Source: Myxocyprinus asiaticus | Taxonomy: Eukaryota > Chordata > Actinopteri > Cypriniformes > Catostomidae | Assembly: GCF_019703515.2 (NCBI RefSeq) | Contig: NC_059346.1 | Span: 57,362,001-57,426,000, forward strand | Direction of reading: 5' to 3' | Length of the DNA stretch: 64,000 bases | In this document: positions 23,192 to 33,004 of the stretch, piece by piece | How positions within the stretch are numbered: the first letter of the stretch is position 1 | Layout of the letters: every line of letters starts with the position of its first letter | The notes under the pieces: generated by a model | The model's database searches: none | The model's input: only the letters and a program-made list of their open reading frames with translations | Told to the model about the DNA's origin: nothing | Made by a program: the position numbers and the translations under genes

Positions 23192-23924
23192 TCATGAGTG
23201 AGCTAGGATTAGCCAGATGTCGAGATAATTGTGAATGCGTATGCCCTTCTCCCTTAGCGGGGCCAGGGCAGCCTCTGTGACCTTGGTAAAGACGTGACGG
23301 GACAGTGACAGACCGAAGGGGAGGACCTTGTACTGGTATGCTCGTCCCTCGAAAGCAAACCGAAGAAAGGGTCTGTGTCGAGGAAGGATCGATACGTGAA
23401 AGTATGCGTCCTTCAGGTCGATGGCCAAACCAATCCTGAAGTTGTACTGACTCCAGGGTACATTTCTGCATTAACATCCTGAACGGAAGCCTGTGTAAGT
23501 CCTTTAGGGCACGCAGGTCCAAGATTGGGCGCAACCTTCCCCCTCTCTTGGGCATGATAAAATAAGGGCTGAAGAAGCCCTTGCGCAACTCGACTACGGG
23601 GATTGGCTCTTTTGCTCCCTTCACTAGAAGGGTGGCAACTTCCGCCCGAAGGAAGGAGGCACCCTGGCCATGCACCGTAGTGGAGAGGACGCCACTGAAC
23701 CGGGGCTGGCGTCTGGCGAACTGGATCACGTAGCCGAGGCAAATCATCCTGATGAGCCACTGTGAGGGGCTGGAGAGCTCTAACCAGGCCTCCAGCCTCC
23801 TTGACAGCAGCACCAGGGGGACAACTGGACTTACCGTGCCTGGGCAGGGTGGCTCTCGGAAAGGCAGAGCAGGCGCCCCATGCTCCGCAAGCCCGCAACA
23901 GTGGCCTGTGACTGGGGTGAGCAA
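23192..23924 (-). pseudogene. DIRS reverse transcriptase fingers and palm, frameshifted
   Basis: Frame one (23924 down to about 23440) holds the N-terminal RT region: WLIRMICLGYVIQFARR, KGFFSPYFIMPKRGGRLRP and ILDLRALK. Frame two (23428-23192) holds motif A (AIDLKDAYFHVSI), motif B (VLPFGLSLS) and motif C as NYLDIWLI. The usual motif C in this family is YLDD, so the second catalytic Asp is lost here in addition to the frameshift. Confidence 0.85.
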
Positions 23925-24423
23925 GCGGCCCCAAAGACCAGCACACTTACCTGTCCGCCGGATGTCTCTTGAGAGAGATTAAGGGAACGGGAAGTACTCG
24001 CATTCGCCTGATTGACCAGAAAGACTTCCAGCGCCTGGCCGTTGCAAGTGCGCTGGCCTAGGAAATGAGGAAACTGCTCTTTTATTGACCATGTGGGTGC
24101 CGAGGCCCAGAGGGCACTCGGCGATGTCATACTCACCACACGCTGGCCCAGGGGCGATGGTGGGGCTGGAGAGATGTCCCGGGCCAGACCGGTCAGGAGT
24201 GGTCGCCTCATCCCTGGGCGGGCCATGTCAGCACCACCTCGAAGCCCATCTGGGGTTTTTGGGGGCCGGCTGATGGGCAGGTGGAGCCGATCTGAGGCCG
24301 GCTTGCAGGCTCAGATGGTACAGGAGCCGGCACCGCAGGGGAATGACTCTGGCAAGAAGCAGACCTCGGTGCGATGAAGGCGGCTGGGTCGCGCCGCAGC
24401 AGGATGTGTTTAATTGCCTCGGT

Positions 24424-25002
24424 CTACTTTCTCACTGTTGAGAACTGATGGGCGAAATCCTCGACGGTGTTGCCAAAAAGCCCCCTTTGGGAGATGGGCA
24501 CATCAAGAAAGCGGACTTTCTCGGCGTCACGCGTGTCCGCAAGGTTGAGCCACAGGTGCCGCTCTTGGACCACAAGCGTGGACATCGTCCGCCCCAGGAC
24601 GTGAGAGGGGAGAGATAATGGCCACATCCAGTAGTGCAAATGCGGAAGGACATCTTTAAAAAGACGCCAAGCGTTTGTGTGAGCTCCTTTAGAGGGAAAT
24701 ATACTCTTCCTAATATACTCTATACTCAGAGCGACATCATTCCACCCACTCTGAGCCGCTAGTGTCTTGAACAGAACTGCATAACCTGCTGCTGATCGAT
24801 GACCCTGGGGTAGATAAAGTAGCTGAACAGAGATATCTTGACCGCCCGCTGGATACTCGAAGACTTCGTGGATTTGTTGAACGAAGTAATCAAATGAAAC
24901 CTGGATTTGAGTATCTTTATCCCAGACAGCGGCGGCCCAATCGAGAGCTTTGTCGGTAAGCAGTGACATCAAAAAAAGAACATTTCCTGGCATCTTGATC
25001 AA
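24424..25002 (-). pseudogene. Chimeric frame: gypsy-type Gag joined to DIRS Gag C-terminus
   Basis: One 192-residue open frame joins two unrelated retroelement proteins. The first 110 or so residues look like Ty3/gypsy Gag ([30 protein letters not shown]). The last 60 ([35 protein letters not shown]) match the DIRS Gag C-terminus found at about 52880-53040 on the plus strand. The switch lies roughly between 24590 and 24700. I take it as a transposon junction that happens to stay open, not as a functional fusion. Confidence 0.72.
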
Positions 25003-25256
25003 ATGATTCAGGCTGATTTTGAAAAAAATACCTTACATTGTCGTAAAAAACCCCGGCATTTTTCAGCAGAACCATCAAACTTATCAGGGAGAGCAAAGCA
25101 TACCGGGTTAGCATGGGGAGTTGGCAGTGAGTGAATGTATTGTGTCAAACATTCGTTGGCAGCTCGTAGTTTGTTCAGCTGGTCTTGGTAACCCCTTAAT
25201 ACCTTGCACTAGTGTGCGAATGCAGCCTGGAGCTGTGAAACTTCTGCTGGATCCAT
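24700..25256 (-). pseudogene. Ty3/gypsy-type gag remnant
   Basis: The minus strand from ATG at 25256 reads [15 protein letters not shown] and then meets a stop at codon 16. It continues with recognisable Gag sequence ([16 protein letters not shown] near 25080-25040) before a frameshift in an A/T run near 25020. It lies directly downstream of the LTR at 25298-25685, as gag should, but has no protease or polymerase behind it because DIRS sequence follows. Confidence 0.75.
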
Positions 25257-25297
25257 GGTAGGCAAAGTATTCTGTAATGAACTGGCCATGGAGACGG

Positions 25298-25685
25298 TGT
25301 TAGGATCCATGTGCTGGAATTTTATTTGAACACAAGCAAACAATCCAAATTAGCAGGCAAATAGAGATAGTCATTATGCAGGCAGTATAATCCAACAAAC
25401 CAAAAGACAGTCCAACAAGGCAAACAAAACAAAGGGGTATCCAAAAAGCAGAAAATCCAGGAATCAGGCAAAGGTCATAACGAATAAACAATCAGAAATG
25501 GCAATGGAAAAACACTCAGTAAAGCAGAGTAAGCTGACAATACTTCACAATGTGACGGTGGAAACAGCATGGTATTTATATAGTTCAGACAGGAAGTAAC
25601 CAATGAAGAAATGGTACAGAGTTAATATTCAGGAGAGGGCTCCCTCTGGTGGTTGGTAGGAGGGGTAACAACCTCAGATGTTACA
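25298..25685 (-). mobile_element. LTR of a Ty3/gypsy-type element
   Basis: Read on the minus strand, this 388-bp block begins TGTAACATCTGAGG and ends GGATCCTAACA. A TATAAATA lies about 120 bp in and an AATAAA just before the end. A gag start follows within 45 bp, so this is the 5' LTR. No partner 3' LTR was seen in the window. Confidence 0.72.
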
Positions 25686-26583
25686 AAAATGATGTGAATT
25701 GACAATAATGTTAGATACATTGATATGAAGGGGAGGTTCAACAAGCTTTCCTCATCATGATTAAAGATTTTATATATTCAGAGGGCAATTTGAAGTTAAG
25801 TGTTTATAATAAAGAGAAGAGATTCAGTTGAACATTCATCTGAAAGAATAAATGTAGGTTCAAAGACTATCTAGAGACTATTATTTTCTCCATGTTTAAG
25901 CAGTTGTTGATGGTTCCATTGGCTGTGACGGTTCTCAGGTGATACTCCCTGAAACAAAAGAAAATATCTGTTTACAGATACCAAATTATTAAGGATTGGC
26001 CAATAGGACTGAGTGGTATCGAGACCAGTGTCAAGAGGTGATGACCCAGTGATGGGTAAGACTCTCCAATGGCAAGAAGGGGGGCAACCTAAGGCAGGGC
26101 ATCACTGCCCTGAAAGCCTGCCCCATAAAGGGGTGAGATGGGTTTAAGGGAGTGGATGGATGCTTTTAATTCGGAAGCATCAAAAGGGAGGTCTAGAAGA
26201 AACCTGCCCGAAAATTGTGAGTTCCACTCAACCCGACTGTATTTTAATAACCGCTTTACGAAAACAACTTATCACAGTGTTAAATACCAAGCATTCTGTC
26301 GCTGTGCCATCAGGGGATCATACCCTGTGTAGAAGATTAATTATAGATTTTGGGGTTAAAGTTTTGAGAACCGTTGCAGACAAAGGAGTGCCTGACTTAT
26401 TAAAGAAGTATTAAACCTGGGAATATTGGTATGATGAAGAATTAAGATTGGAAAATGATTTATTACTTTTTACTTATGTTTTATTGAACTCATGTACATT
26501 TTAATATTAATGAAGAATGGAAAAAGAAAACATGGTGGTGACTAATGATTAACAGTGCTTGTCTTGTTTGTTTATAAATTTAA
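25686..26583 (+). other. Unassigned, probably decayed retroviral internal region
   Basis: About 0.9 kb with only short open frames and no domain that I recognise. Its position upstream of an Env-like remnant and LTR on the plus strand suggests old retroviral interior. That is inference from context only. Confidence 0.3.
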
Positions 26584-26760
26584 ATAGAATTGTTTAAAAA
26601 ATGGGGTGCATGGTTGGCTAAAATTGGTATAATGATTGAAACAACAATCCTTGTGGGAGGAATAATATTCTGTTGTGTGTTACCATTGATAAAATCATTC
26701 TTGATCCGAGCAACAGTGAAGCAGATGACATTGATCAATGTGAATGATCCAATGCAATGA
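26584..26760 (+). pseudogene. Endogenous retrovirus Env transmembrane remnant
   Basis: A short open stretch (58 codons to TGA) reads like the C-terminal end of a retroviral Env TM subunit. It has a KKWGAWLAKIG approach, a hydrophobic membrane span with a CC pair (GGIIFCCVLPLI) and a basic cytoplasmic tail. A stop lies directly upstream in frame, so this is a fragment of a dead gene. An LTR follows 0.5 kb downstream on the same strand, which fits the env-to-3'-LTR order. Confidence 0.6.
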
Positions 26761-27283
26761 CAACTACCCTGGATGGACAAAAAGACCAAATTGGGAGGAA
26801 ATTGATTCCTCCAATGAATATATATGATGAGCCATGCCCCGGGATAAAAGTGCTAGCCTAACCTCTCCCCGGAGGTGACCCTCTATGATGCGCAAAGTAT
26901 CTGGGTTGAAGATATCTACACTACAAAACATAACTCTTAATATTATGATGAATATATTGTTTTATGTTTGATGTACTCTACATTACTGAGACAACCACAG
27001 GCAAGACTGAACCAATTGCACGCTCATGCTTATAACATGATCATATGTTTCATTTATTGAATGAAGGTATAAGGAGACAGAATCTTTTTACTCCGTTCTT
27101 AATCAAATTTGAATGTGTTCTGCAATCTCCACTGGAGTGCAGTTGCATAATCTGGTCATTGGTAATGAAGCTGTGTGACTTAACTTAGTCACTAGATAGC
27201 ATGACTGAGGCGACTGAATTATGAAACTGCACTCTGGGTAAAAAGTGAAGGTGGGACTTATGTAAGTCCCACAGGAGGGATAA
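26761..27283 (+). other. Retroviral 3' untranslated region, unassigned
   Basis: About 0.5 kb between the Env remnant and the LTR, with no open frame of note. It ends in a purine-rich ACAGGAGGGATAA immediately before the LTR start, which is a plausible polypurine tract. Confidence 0.5.
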
Positions 27284-27676
27284 TGTAGAATATTTTTATA
27301 AAGTTGAGTATAAATTAATAAATTATAATCAATGTAAATATAGCCATTTTATTCTACAATTGTTTCTGGTGGTCAAACATGTGACTGGCTGTGTCTGTGA
27401 AATGTGGGGCCCCTCGCATATGGTAAACTGAGTCTCCTGTGTTAACGCAAAGAAAATATGGTGAAGTCTCCCCAAAGTGGGTCCAGTGACACATATGGAA
27501 TGTATTAGCCACTCCTTGGTAGATCATATATATTTAAACGGGGGTAAACCCATTTTTCGGGAGTTGTTCTGGGAGCAACTCTGCTTTATTATCTCTGATA
27601 ATGAAGTCTATCTTCTTGCATCAAAACCCCAAGACTTCAAGAGTGATGCTTCACAGAGGTGGCAGAAGCCACTACA
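27284..27676 (+). mobile_element. 3' LTR of an endogenous retrovirus
   Basis: A 393-bp block beginning TGTAG and ending CTACA, the inverted ends expected of an LTR. It is preceded by a purine tract and followed without a gap by tRNA-array sequence (GTTTCCATAATAAATTC). A TATTTAAA-like box lies near 27528. The 5' LTR and most of the provirus are missing. Confidence 0.68.
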
Positions 27677-27861
27677 GTTTCCATAATAAATTCATTTTGA
27701 GACCGACGAGATAACAGGCCGGTGTAATATAGGGTATGCAATATGTCAAGTACATTTTTGGAGCGAGGAGGAGGAGGAGAGATTATTGTTAAACATAGTT
27801 AAATCAATATACAGATTAAGCCATTGGCAGCCATGTACTGAAAACAGACAAAAGAGCCATG

Positions 27862-27934
27862 TGCCAAAACACAGGACAGAACCAGGTACGTTTAGCACTT
27901 CAGAAAAATACTTTCCCAACTGAGCTATTTCAGC
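27862..27934 (-). pseudogene. tRNA-Phe(GAA) pseudogene, diverged partial unit
   Basis: Copy in the diverged unit next to the retroviral LTR. The D loop GGGAAAG is retained, with two extra substitutions around the anticodon stem (AGTATTTTTCTG). Confidence 0.82.
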
Positions 27935-28030
27935 CTAATCATTTAGTTTCACTTCTCTGTACAGTTTCCATGATACCAGTGGGCACATGAGAGTAGAGCA
28001 GAAGATATATTTAGAACAAAATTCTTTGTG

Positions 28031-28106
28031 GTCCATATGGAGGATTGAAAGGGCAACCATGGTGCTGTTATTAGCACAATGCTCTAACCAAATGAGATAA
28101 CTAGCC
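28031..28106 (-). pseudogene. tRNA-Ile(AAT) pseudogene, full-length diverged copy
   Basis: Unlike every other copy, this one keeps the 5' half (GGCTAGTTATCTCATTTGG on the minus strand) and so spans the whole tRNA. It has a 3-nt insertion after the anticodon stem and a degenerate T arm, so it is still a pseudogene. It shows what the truncated relics were derived from. Confidence 0.82.
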
Positions 28107-28212
28107 ATTCAGGACTGTTCTCTGGGCACAGATTCACACAACATGATGGGTAGTTTGTCATGCTAACTGCAAGAACACACAAATCATGGGAGGGAGTTTG
28201 AAAGGAACGAAT

Positions 28213-28284
28213 GGGCTCGTCCGGGATTTGAACCCGGGACCTCTCACACCCGAAGCGAGAATCATACCCCTAGACCAACGAGCC
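28213..28284 (-). tRNA. tRNA-Pro(CGG), copy 11
   Basis: The anticodon loop is TTCGGGT, so the anticodon is CGG. One anticodon-stem pair is G-U because the 3' strand reads GTGAG instead of GCGAG. A and B boxes are intact. It lies in the most diverged and deleted unit of the array, just downstream of a retroviral LTR. Confidence 0.95.
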
Positions 28285-29318
28285 ACGTTGCATTAGCTGC
28301 TCTTCCCTACAAGCTCAAAACAAGTCTCATGACGTTGCGGCACTCACGCCCATGTCCAGCTATTTCCAGTCATGCAATTACAGCTACTATCTACACGAAT
28401 GGGAATATAAAGAAATCTTCAAACCTCTCTGGAAAGCATACATTTCAATAACATGTCAAAACACCAATAAATCCTAACAAAGATGCCAATCTAAAGTTTG
28501 CTTCTTTTGTCCCATTTCTCATGAAGCGCTCATTGCACAGTCATCTGCATCTATAGCTTTCTCAACCCGACTGCCACATAAATAATAGTGAATGCTCTAA
28601 CTAAAATGCAGTGCAATCAGTGGCAAGAGCGAGCAGAAGACAACAGTGGGAAAAGAAAGTGCATGTAGTTTATACAGAACCCGACTGCCATGTAGACTAT
28701 GCATATTTCATTATATATAAAAGAGCATGTAAACCTCTTTTCGGAATTAAGGTTTAGCAAGAATATGGACATTGGTTGAAAAATGGTGTGAATTTACAGT
28801 AAACGTGATCAATGATTGGATTTGTTATTGATAATGAAAATGAATAACTGATGAGTCTTTGAATAGGATGCATTTTATGGGCCAACACCATTAGCGGCAC
28901 TCACTTTTATAGAAAAATTTGCCAACCGCACAAGAACATTCCATATGAATGAATGAATATCTTGCGAGTATGCTTTTATTGAATTCTGTCTCACTATTTT
29001 AAGATATTTGTGGATGTTCTGTAGGTGGAGTCCATGCAGTCATTCACAAGCCTATGATTTTAAGATGAACTGCGATATATAAAGTGGGATGTATTAAGGA
29101 ACATTTTTCCGTGCATAGGGACGTTTTATAAATAATCTGCAGGAACACGTAGGAAATTATGCTACATTTACATTTGAGGTCATTTTACGAACATCTTTAT
29201 AAATGAGGACACTGGCCATCAGACTATGAATGCTTTTCATACAGAAGATTCGGAGGCTAACTGCTTTTGAAAAGCCCTTCTGATTGGGTACTCCACACCT
29301 TTGCACAAAAGTTGCAGA

Positions 29319-29372
29319 AGGTCCCACTTAGATTTGAACTCGGATCGCTGGATTCAGAGTCACCATGGAACC
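29319..29372 (-). pseudogene. tRNA-Gln(CTG) pseudogene, unit 11
   Basis: Same 54-nt relic as in unit 1. Confidence 0.86.
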
Positions 29373-29484
29373 AAGAATTGATTTCATTCAGCACCATGTA
29401 GGTGGAGCACATAATTGCTCTGTGGAAAGGGGCAGGATCTGGGCCATTGGCAGCCATGGACTGAAAACAGACAAAAGAGCCATG

Positions 29485-29557
29485 TGCCAAAGCACAGGAC
29501 AGAACCAGGTACGTTTAGCACTTCAGAATAACACTTTCCCAACTGAGCTATTTCAGC
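29485..29557 (-). pseudogene. tRNA-Phe(GAA) pseudogene, unit 11
   Basis: D loop GGGAAAG; otherwise as unit 1. Confidence 0.84.
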
Positions 29558-29653
29558 CTAATTGTTTTGTTTCACTTCTCTGTACAGATTTCTATGATTC
29601 CAGTGGGTACGTAAGAGTAGAGCAGAAGATATATTCAGAACAAAACCCTACAT

Positions 29654-29714
29654 GTTCCATATGGGGGATTGAAACTGCAACCCTGGTGTTATTAGGACCA
29701 TGCTCTAACCAACC
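29654..29714 (-). pseudogene. tRNA-Ile(AAT) pseudogene, unit 11
   Basis: Same truncated relic as unit 1. Confidence 0.8.
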
Positions 29715-29813
29715 ATTCAAGACTGAATTCTGGACACAAATTCACAATGGGTAGTTTGTCATGCTAACAGTAAGAAGACACAAGCAATGGGAGGAAGTTT
29801 GAAGCGAAAGAAC

Positions 29814-29885
29814 GGGCTCGTCCGGGATTTGAACCCGGGACCGCTCGCACCCTAAGCGAGAATCATACCCCTAGACCAACGAGCC
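29814..29885 (-). tRNA. tRNA-Pro(AGG), copy 12
   Basis: Anticodon AGG. One A-to-C change in the variable region (GAGCGGT instead of GAGAGGT) is shared only with copy 13. Stems are intact. Confidence 0.95.
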
Positions 29886-30432
29886 ACGTTGCATTAGCTG
29901 CTCTACCCTACAAGCTCAAAACAAGTCCCATGACGTTGTGGCACTCAGCATGCCACTCCCACGTCCAGCTATTTCCAGTCATGCAATTACAGCTACTATC
30001 TACACGAATGGGAATATAAAGAAATCTTCAAACCTCTCTGGCAAGCATACATTTCAATAACATGTCAAAACACCAATAAATCCTAACAAAGATGCCAATC
30101 TAAAGTTTGCTTCTTTTGTCCCATTTCTCATGAAGCGCTCATTGCACAGTCATCTGCATCTATAGCTTTCTCAAAACACAAGTTTAATATGTTCTGAAGT
30201 TTCATTGGGTCACCACTGAAGTTCCTACGTCACCATATCACAATCCTCTTGGGTGCAAACCTACTTGACTACAAAACTCATTTTTGATACCGGATCACTA
30301 CCTCGTGATACTTCTTGAACATTGTCTTTCTGATTATTGCAAGGTATTAAGGGTGGGGATGGGTAACTCCTGGATGCACAAATGAGGAACCAAAAAACGA
30401 TTCAATCAAGGCTTGGTGAAAACATCCCTGTA

Positions 30433-30504
30433 GGGGAGTTAGCTAAAAATGCAGAGCGTTCGCTTAGCATGCGAGTGGTAGTGGGGTCGATCCTCTCATT
30501 CTCC
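30433..30504 (+). tRNA. tRNA-Ala(AGC), partly degenerate, unit 12
   Basis: Same sequence as the unit 1 copy. The unit at 28213 lost its copy by deletion. Confidence 0.75.
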
Positions 30505-31637
30505 TCCTGGGAGGTTTCCTTCTTAGTCCCCCATTCTCTAATGTGACAGACCTGGGCATCAAAATATGAAAGACATCTTATTTAGAATAAGCATGCCTCA
30601 TTTAAATGTTTTGTTTTGGATATCCGCATTAACAGAAAACTTATTCATAGCCCTTTCTGCAGGTTTCCATAACAAATTCATTTTGAGACCGACGAGATAA
30701 CAGGCCGGTGTAATATACGGTAAGCAATATGTCAAGTACATTTTTGGAGCGAGGAGGAGGAGGAGAGATTATGGTTAAACATAGTTAAATCAATATACAG
30801 ATGGTTAAAAAGCAAAGCAGCAGTCTCATTTAAAACTCGCCTACATTTTTTTTCATCTATTCATCCTTCAGCCTCTTGTCTGCTTTTGTTGTGGACATAA
30901 ATAATAGTGAATGCTCTAACTAAAATGCAGTGCAATCAGTGGCACGAGCGAGCAGAAGACAACAGTGGAAAAAGAAAGCGCATGTAGTTTATACAGAAGC
31001 CGACTGCCATGTAGACTATGCATGTTTCATTATATATAAAAGAGCATGTAAACCTCTTTTCGGAATTAAGGTTTAGCAAGAATATGGACATTGGTTGAAA
31101 AATGGTGTGAATTTACAGTAAACGTGATCAATGATTGGATTTGTTATTGATAATGAAAATGAATAACTGATGAGTCTTTGAATAGGATGCATTTTATGGG
31201 CCAACACCATTAGCGGCACTCACTTTTATAGAAAAATTTGCCAACCGCACAAGAACATTCCATATGAATGAATGAATATCTTGCGAGTATGCTTTTATTG
31301 AATTCTGTCTCACTATTTTAAGATATTTGTGGATGTTCTGTAGGTGGAGTCCATGCAGTCATTCACAAGCCTATGATTTTAAGATGAACTGCGATATATA
31401 AAGTGGGATGTATTAAGGAACATTTTTCCGTGCATAGGGACGTTTTATAAATAATCTGCAGGAACACGTAGGAAATTATGCTACATTTACATTTGAGGTC
31501 ATTTTACGAACATCTTTATAAATGAGGACACTGGCCATCAGACTATGAATGCTTTTCATACAGAAGATTCGGAGGCTAACTGCTTTTGAAAAGCCCTTCT
31601 GATTGGGTACTCCACACCTTTGCACAAAAGTTGCAGA

Positions 31638-31691
31638 AGGTCCCACTTAGATTTGAACTCGGATCGCTGGATTCAGAGTCACCATGGAACC
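31638..31691 (-). pseudogene. tRNA-Gln(CTG) pseudogene, unit 12
   Basis: Same 54-nt relic as in unit 1. Confidence 0.86.
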
Positions 31692-31803
31692 AAGAATTGA
31701 TTTCATTCAGCACCATGTAGGTGGAGCACATAATTGCTCTGTGGAAAGGGGCAGGATCTGGGCCATTGGCAGCCATGGACTGAAAACAGACAAAAGAGCC
31801 ATG

Positions 31804-31876
31804 TGCCAAAGCACAGGACAGAACCAGGTACGTTTAGCACTTCAGAATAACACTTTCCCAACTGAGCTATTTCAGC
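31804..31876 (-). pseudogene. tRNA-Phe(GAA) pseudogene, unit 12
   Basis: D loop GGGAAAG; otherwise as unit 1. Confidence 0.84.
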
Positions 31877-31972
31877 CTAATTGTTTTGTTTCACTTCTCT
31901 GTACAGATTTCTATGATTCCAGTGGGTACGTAAGAGTAGAGCAGAAGATATATTCAGAACAAAACCCTACAT

Positions 31973-32033
31973 GTTCCATATGGGGGATTGAAACTGCAAC
32001 CCTGGTGTTATTAGGACCATGCTCTAACCAACC
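31973..32033 (-). pseudogene. tRNA-Ile(AAT) pseudogene, unit 12
   Basis: Same truncated relic as unit 1. Confidence 0.8.
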
Positions 32034-32132
32034 ATTCAAGACTGAATTCTGGACACAAATTCACCATGGGTAGTTTGTCATGCTAACAGTAAGAAGACAC
32101 AAGCAATGGGAGGAAGTTTGAAGCGAAAGAAC

Positions 32133-32204
32133 GGGCTCGTCAGGGATTTGAACCCGGGACCGCTCGCACCCTAAGCGAGAATCATACCCCTAGACCAACG
32201 AGCC
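32133..32204 (-). tRNA. tRNA-Pro(AGG), copy 13, T-stem mismatch
   Basis: Anticodon AGG and the same variable-region change as copy 12. The 3' strand of the T stem reads CCCTG, which leaves one mismatch in that stem. This copy sits in the unit at the array edge and is the least canonical tRNA-Pro here. Confidence 0.92.
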
Positions 32205-32751
32205 ACGTTGCATTAGCTGCTCTTCCCTACAAGCTCAAAACAAGTCCCATGACGTTGTGGCACTCAGCATGCCACTCCCACGTCCAGCTATTTCCAGTCA
32301 TGCAATTACAGCTACTATCTACACGAATGGGAATATAAAGAAATCTTCAAACCTCTCTGGCAAGCATACATTTCAATAACATGTCAAAACACCAATAAAT
32401 CCTAACAAAGATGCCAATCTAAAGTTTGCTTCTTTTGTCCCATTTCTCATGAAGCGCTCATTGCACAGTCATCTGCATCTATAGCTTTCTCAAAACACAA
32501 GTTTAATATGTTCTGAAGTTTCATTGGGTCACCACTGAAGTTCCTACGTCACCATATCACAATCCTCTTGGGTGCAAACCTACTTGACTACAAAACTCTT
32601 TTTTGATACCGGATCACTACCTCGTGATACTTCTTGAACATTGTCTTTCTGATTATTGCAAGGTATTAAGGGTGGGGATGGGTAACTCCTGGATGCACAA
32701 ATGAGGAACCAAAAAACGATTCAATCAAGGCTTGGTGAAAACATCCCTGTA

Positions 32752-32823
32752 GGGGAGTTAGCTAAAAATGCAGAGCGTTCGCTTAGCATGCGAGTGGTAG
32801 TGGGGTCGATCCTCTCATTCTCC
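32752..32823 (+). tRNA. tRNA-Ala(AGC), partly degenerate, unit 13
   Basis: Same sequence as the unit 1 copy; last tRNA-Ala before the array ends. Confidence 0.75.
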
Positions 32824-33004
32824 TCCTGGGAGGTTTCCTTCTTAGTCCCCCATTCTCTAATGTGACAGACCTGGGCATCAAAATATGAAAGACATCTTAT
32901 TTAGAATAAGCATGCCTCATTTAAATGTTTTGTTTTGGATATCCGCATTAACAGAAAACTTATTCATAGCCCTTTCTGCAGGTTTCCATAACAAATTCAT
33001 TTTG

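Larger units (their letters stand above)
21181..24650 (-). mobile_element. DIRS-like retrotransposon, truncated and frame-broken
   Basis: Minus-strand element with the order Gag C-terminus, reverse transcriptase, RNase H, tyrosine recombinase, matching the better-preserved copy at 51374-57122. It is truncated at the left inside the recombinase, just after the H-x-x-R motif, and at the right inside Gag, where it joins a gypsy-type gag fragment. Several frameshifts break the polyprotein. No terminal repeat is present at either end. Confidence 0.88.
27677..33004. repeat. Tandem array of tRNA-bearing units, right segment
   Basis: The array resumes directly after a retroviral LTR with a diverged partial unit (27677-28212), then units beginning at 28213 (only 1601 bp), 29814 (2319 bp) and 32133 (partial). 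The first stretch lacks the part of the unit between the motif near 27817 and the GCCATTGGCAGCC motif, so its tRNA-Gln relic is absent. The unit at 28213 has lost about 0.7 kb at 28566, which removed its tRNA-Ala. The segment ends at about 33004 within ATTCATTTTGA, the same part of the unit where it began (27677-27702), and continues into a DIRS terminus. Confidence 0.95.

Noticed and set aside
1..33004. CRISPR-like or bacterial repeat array
   Set aside because: Units are 2.3 kb with eukaryotic tRNA genes lacking encoded CCA, and the surroundings are eukaryotic transposons.
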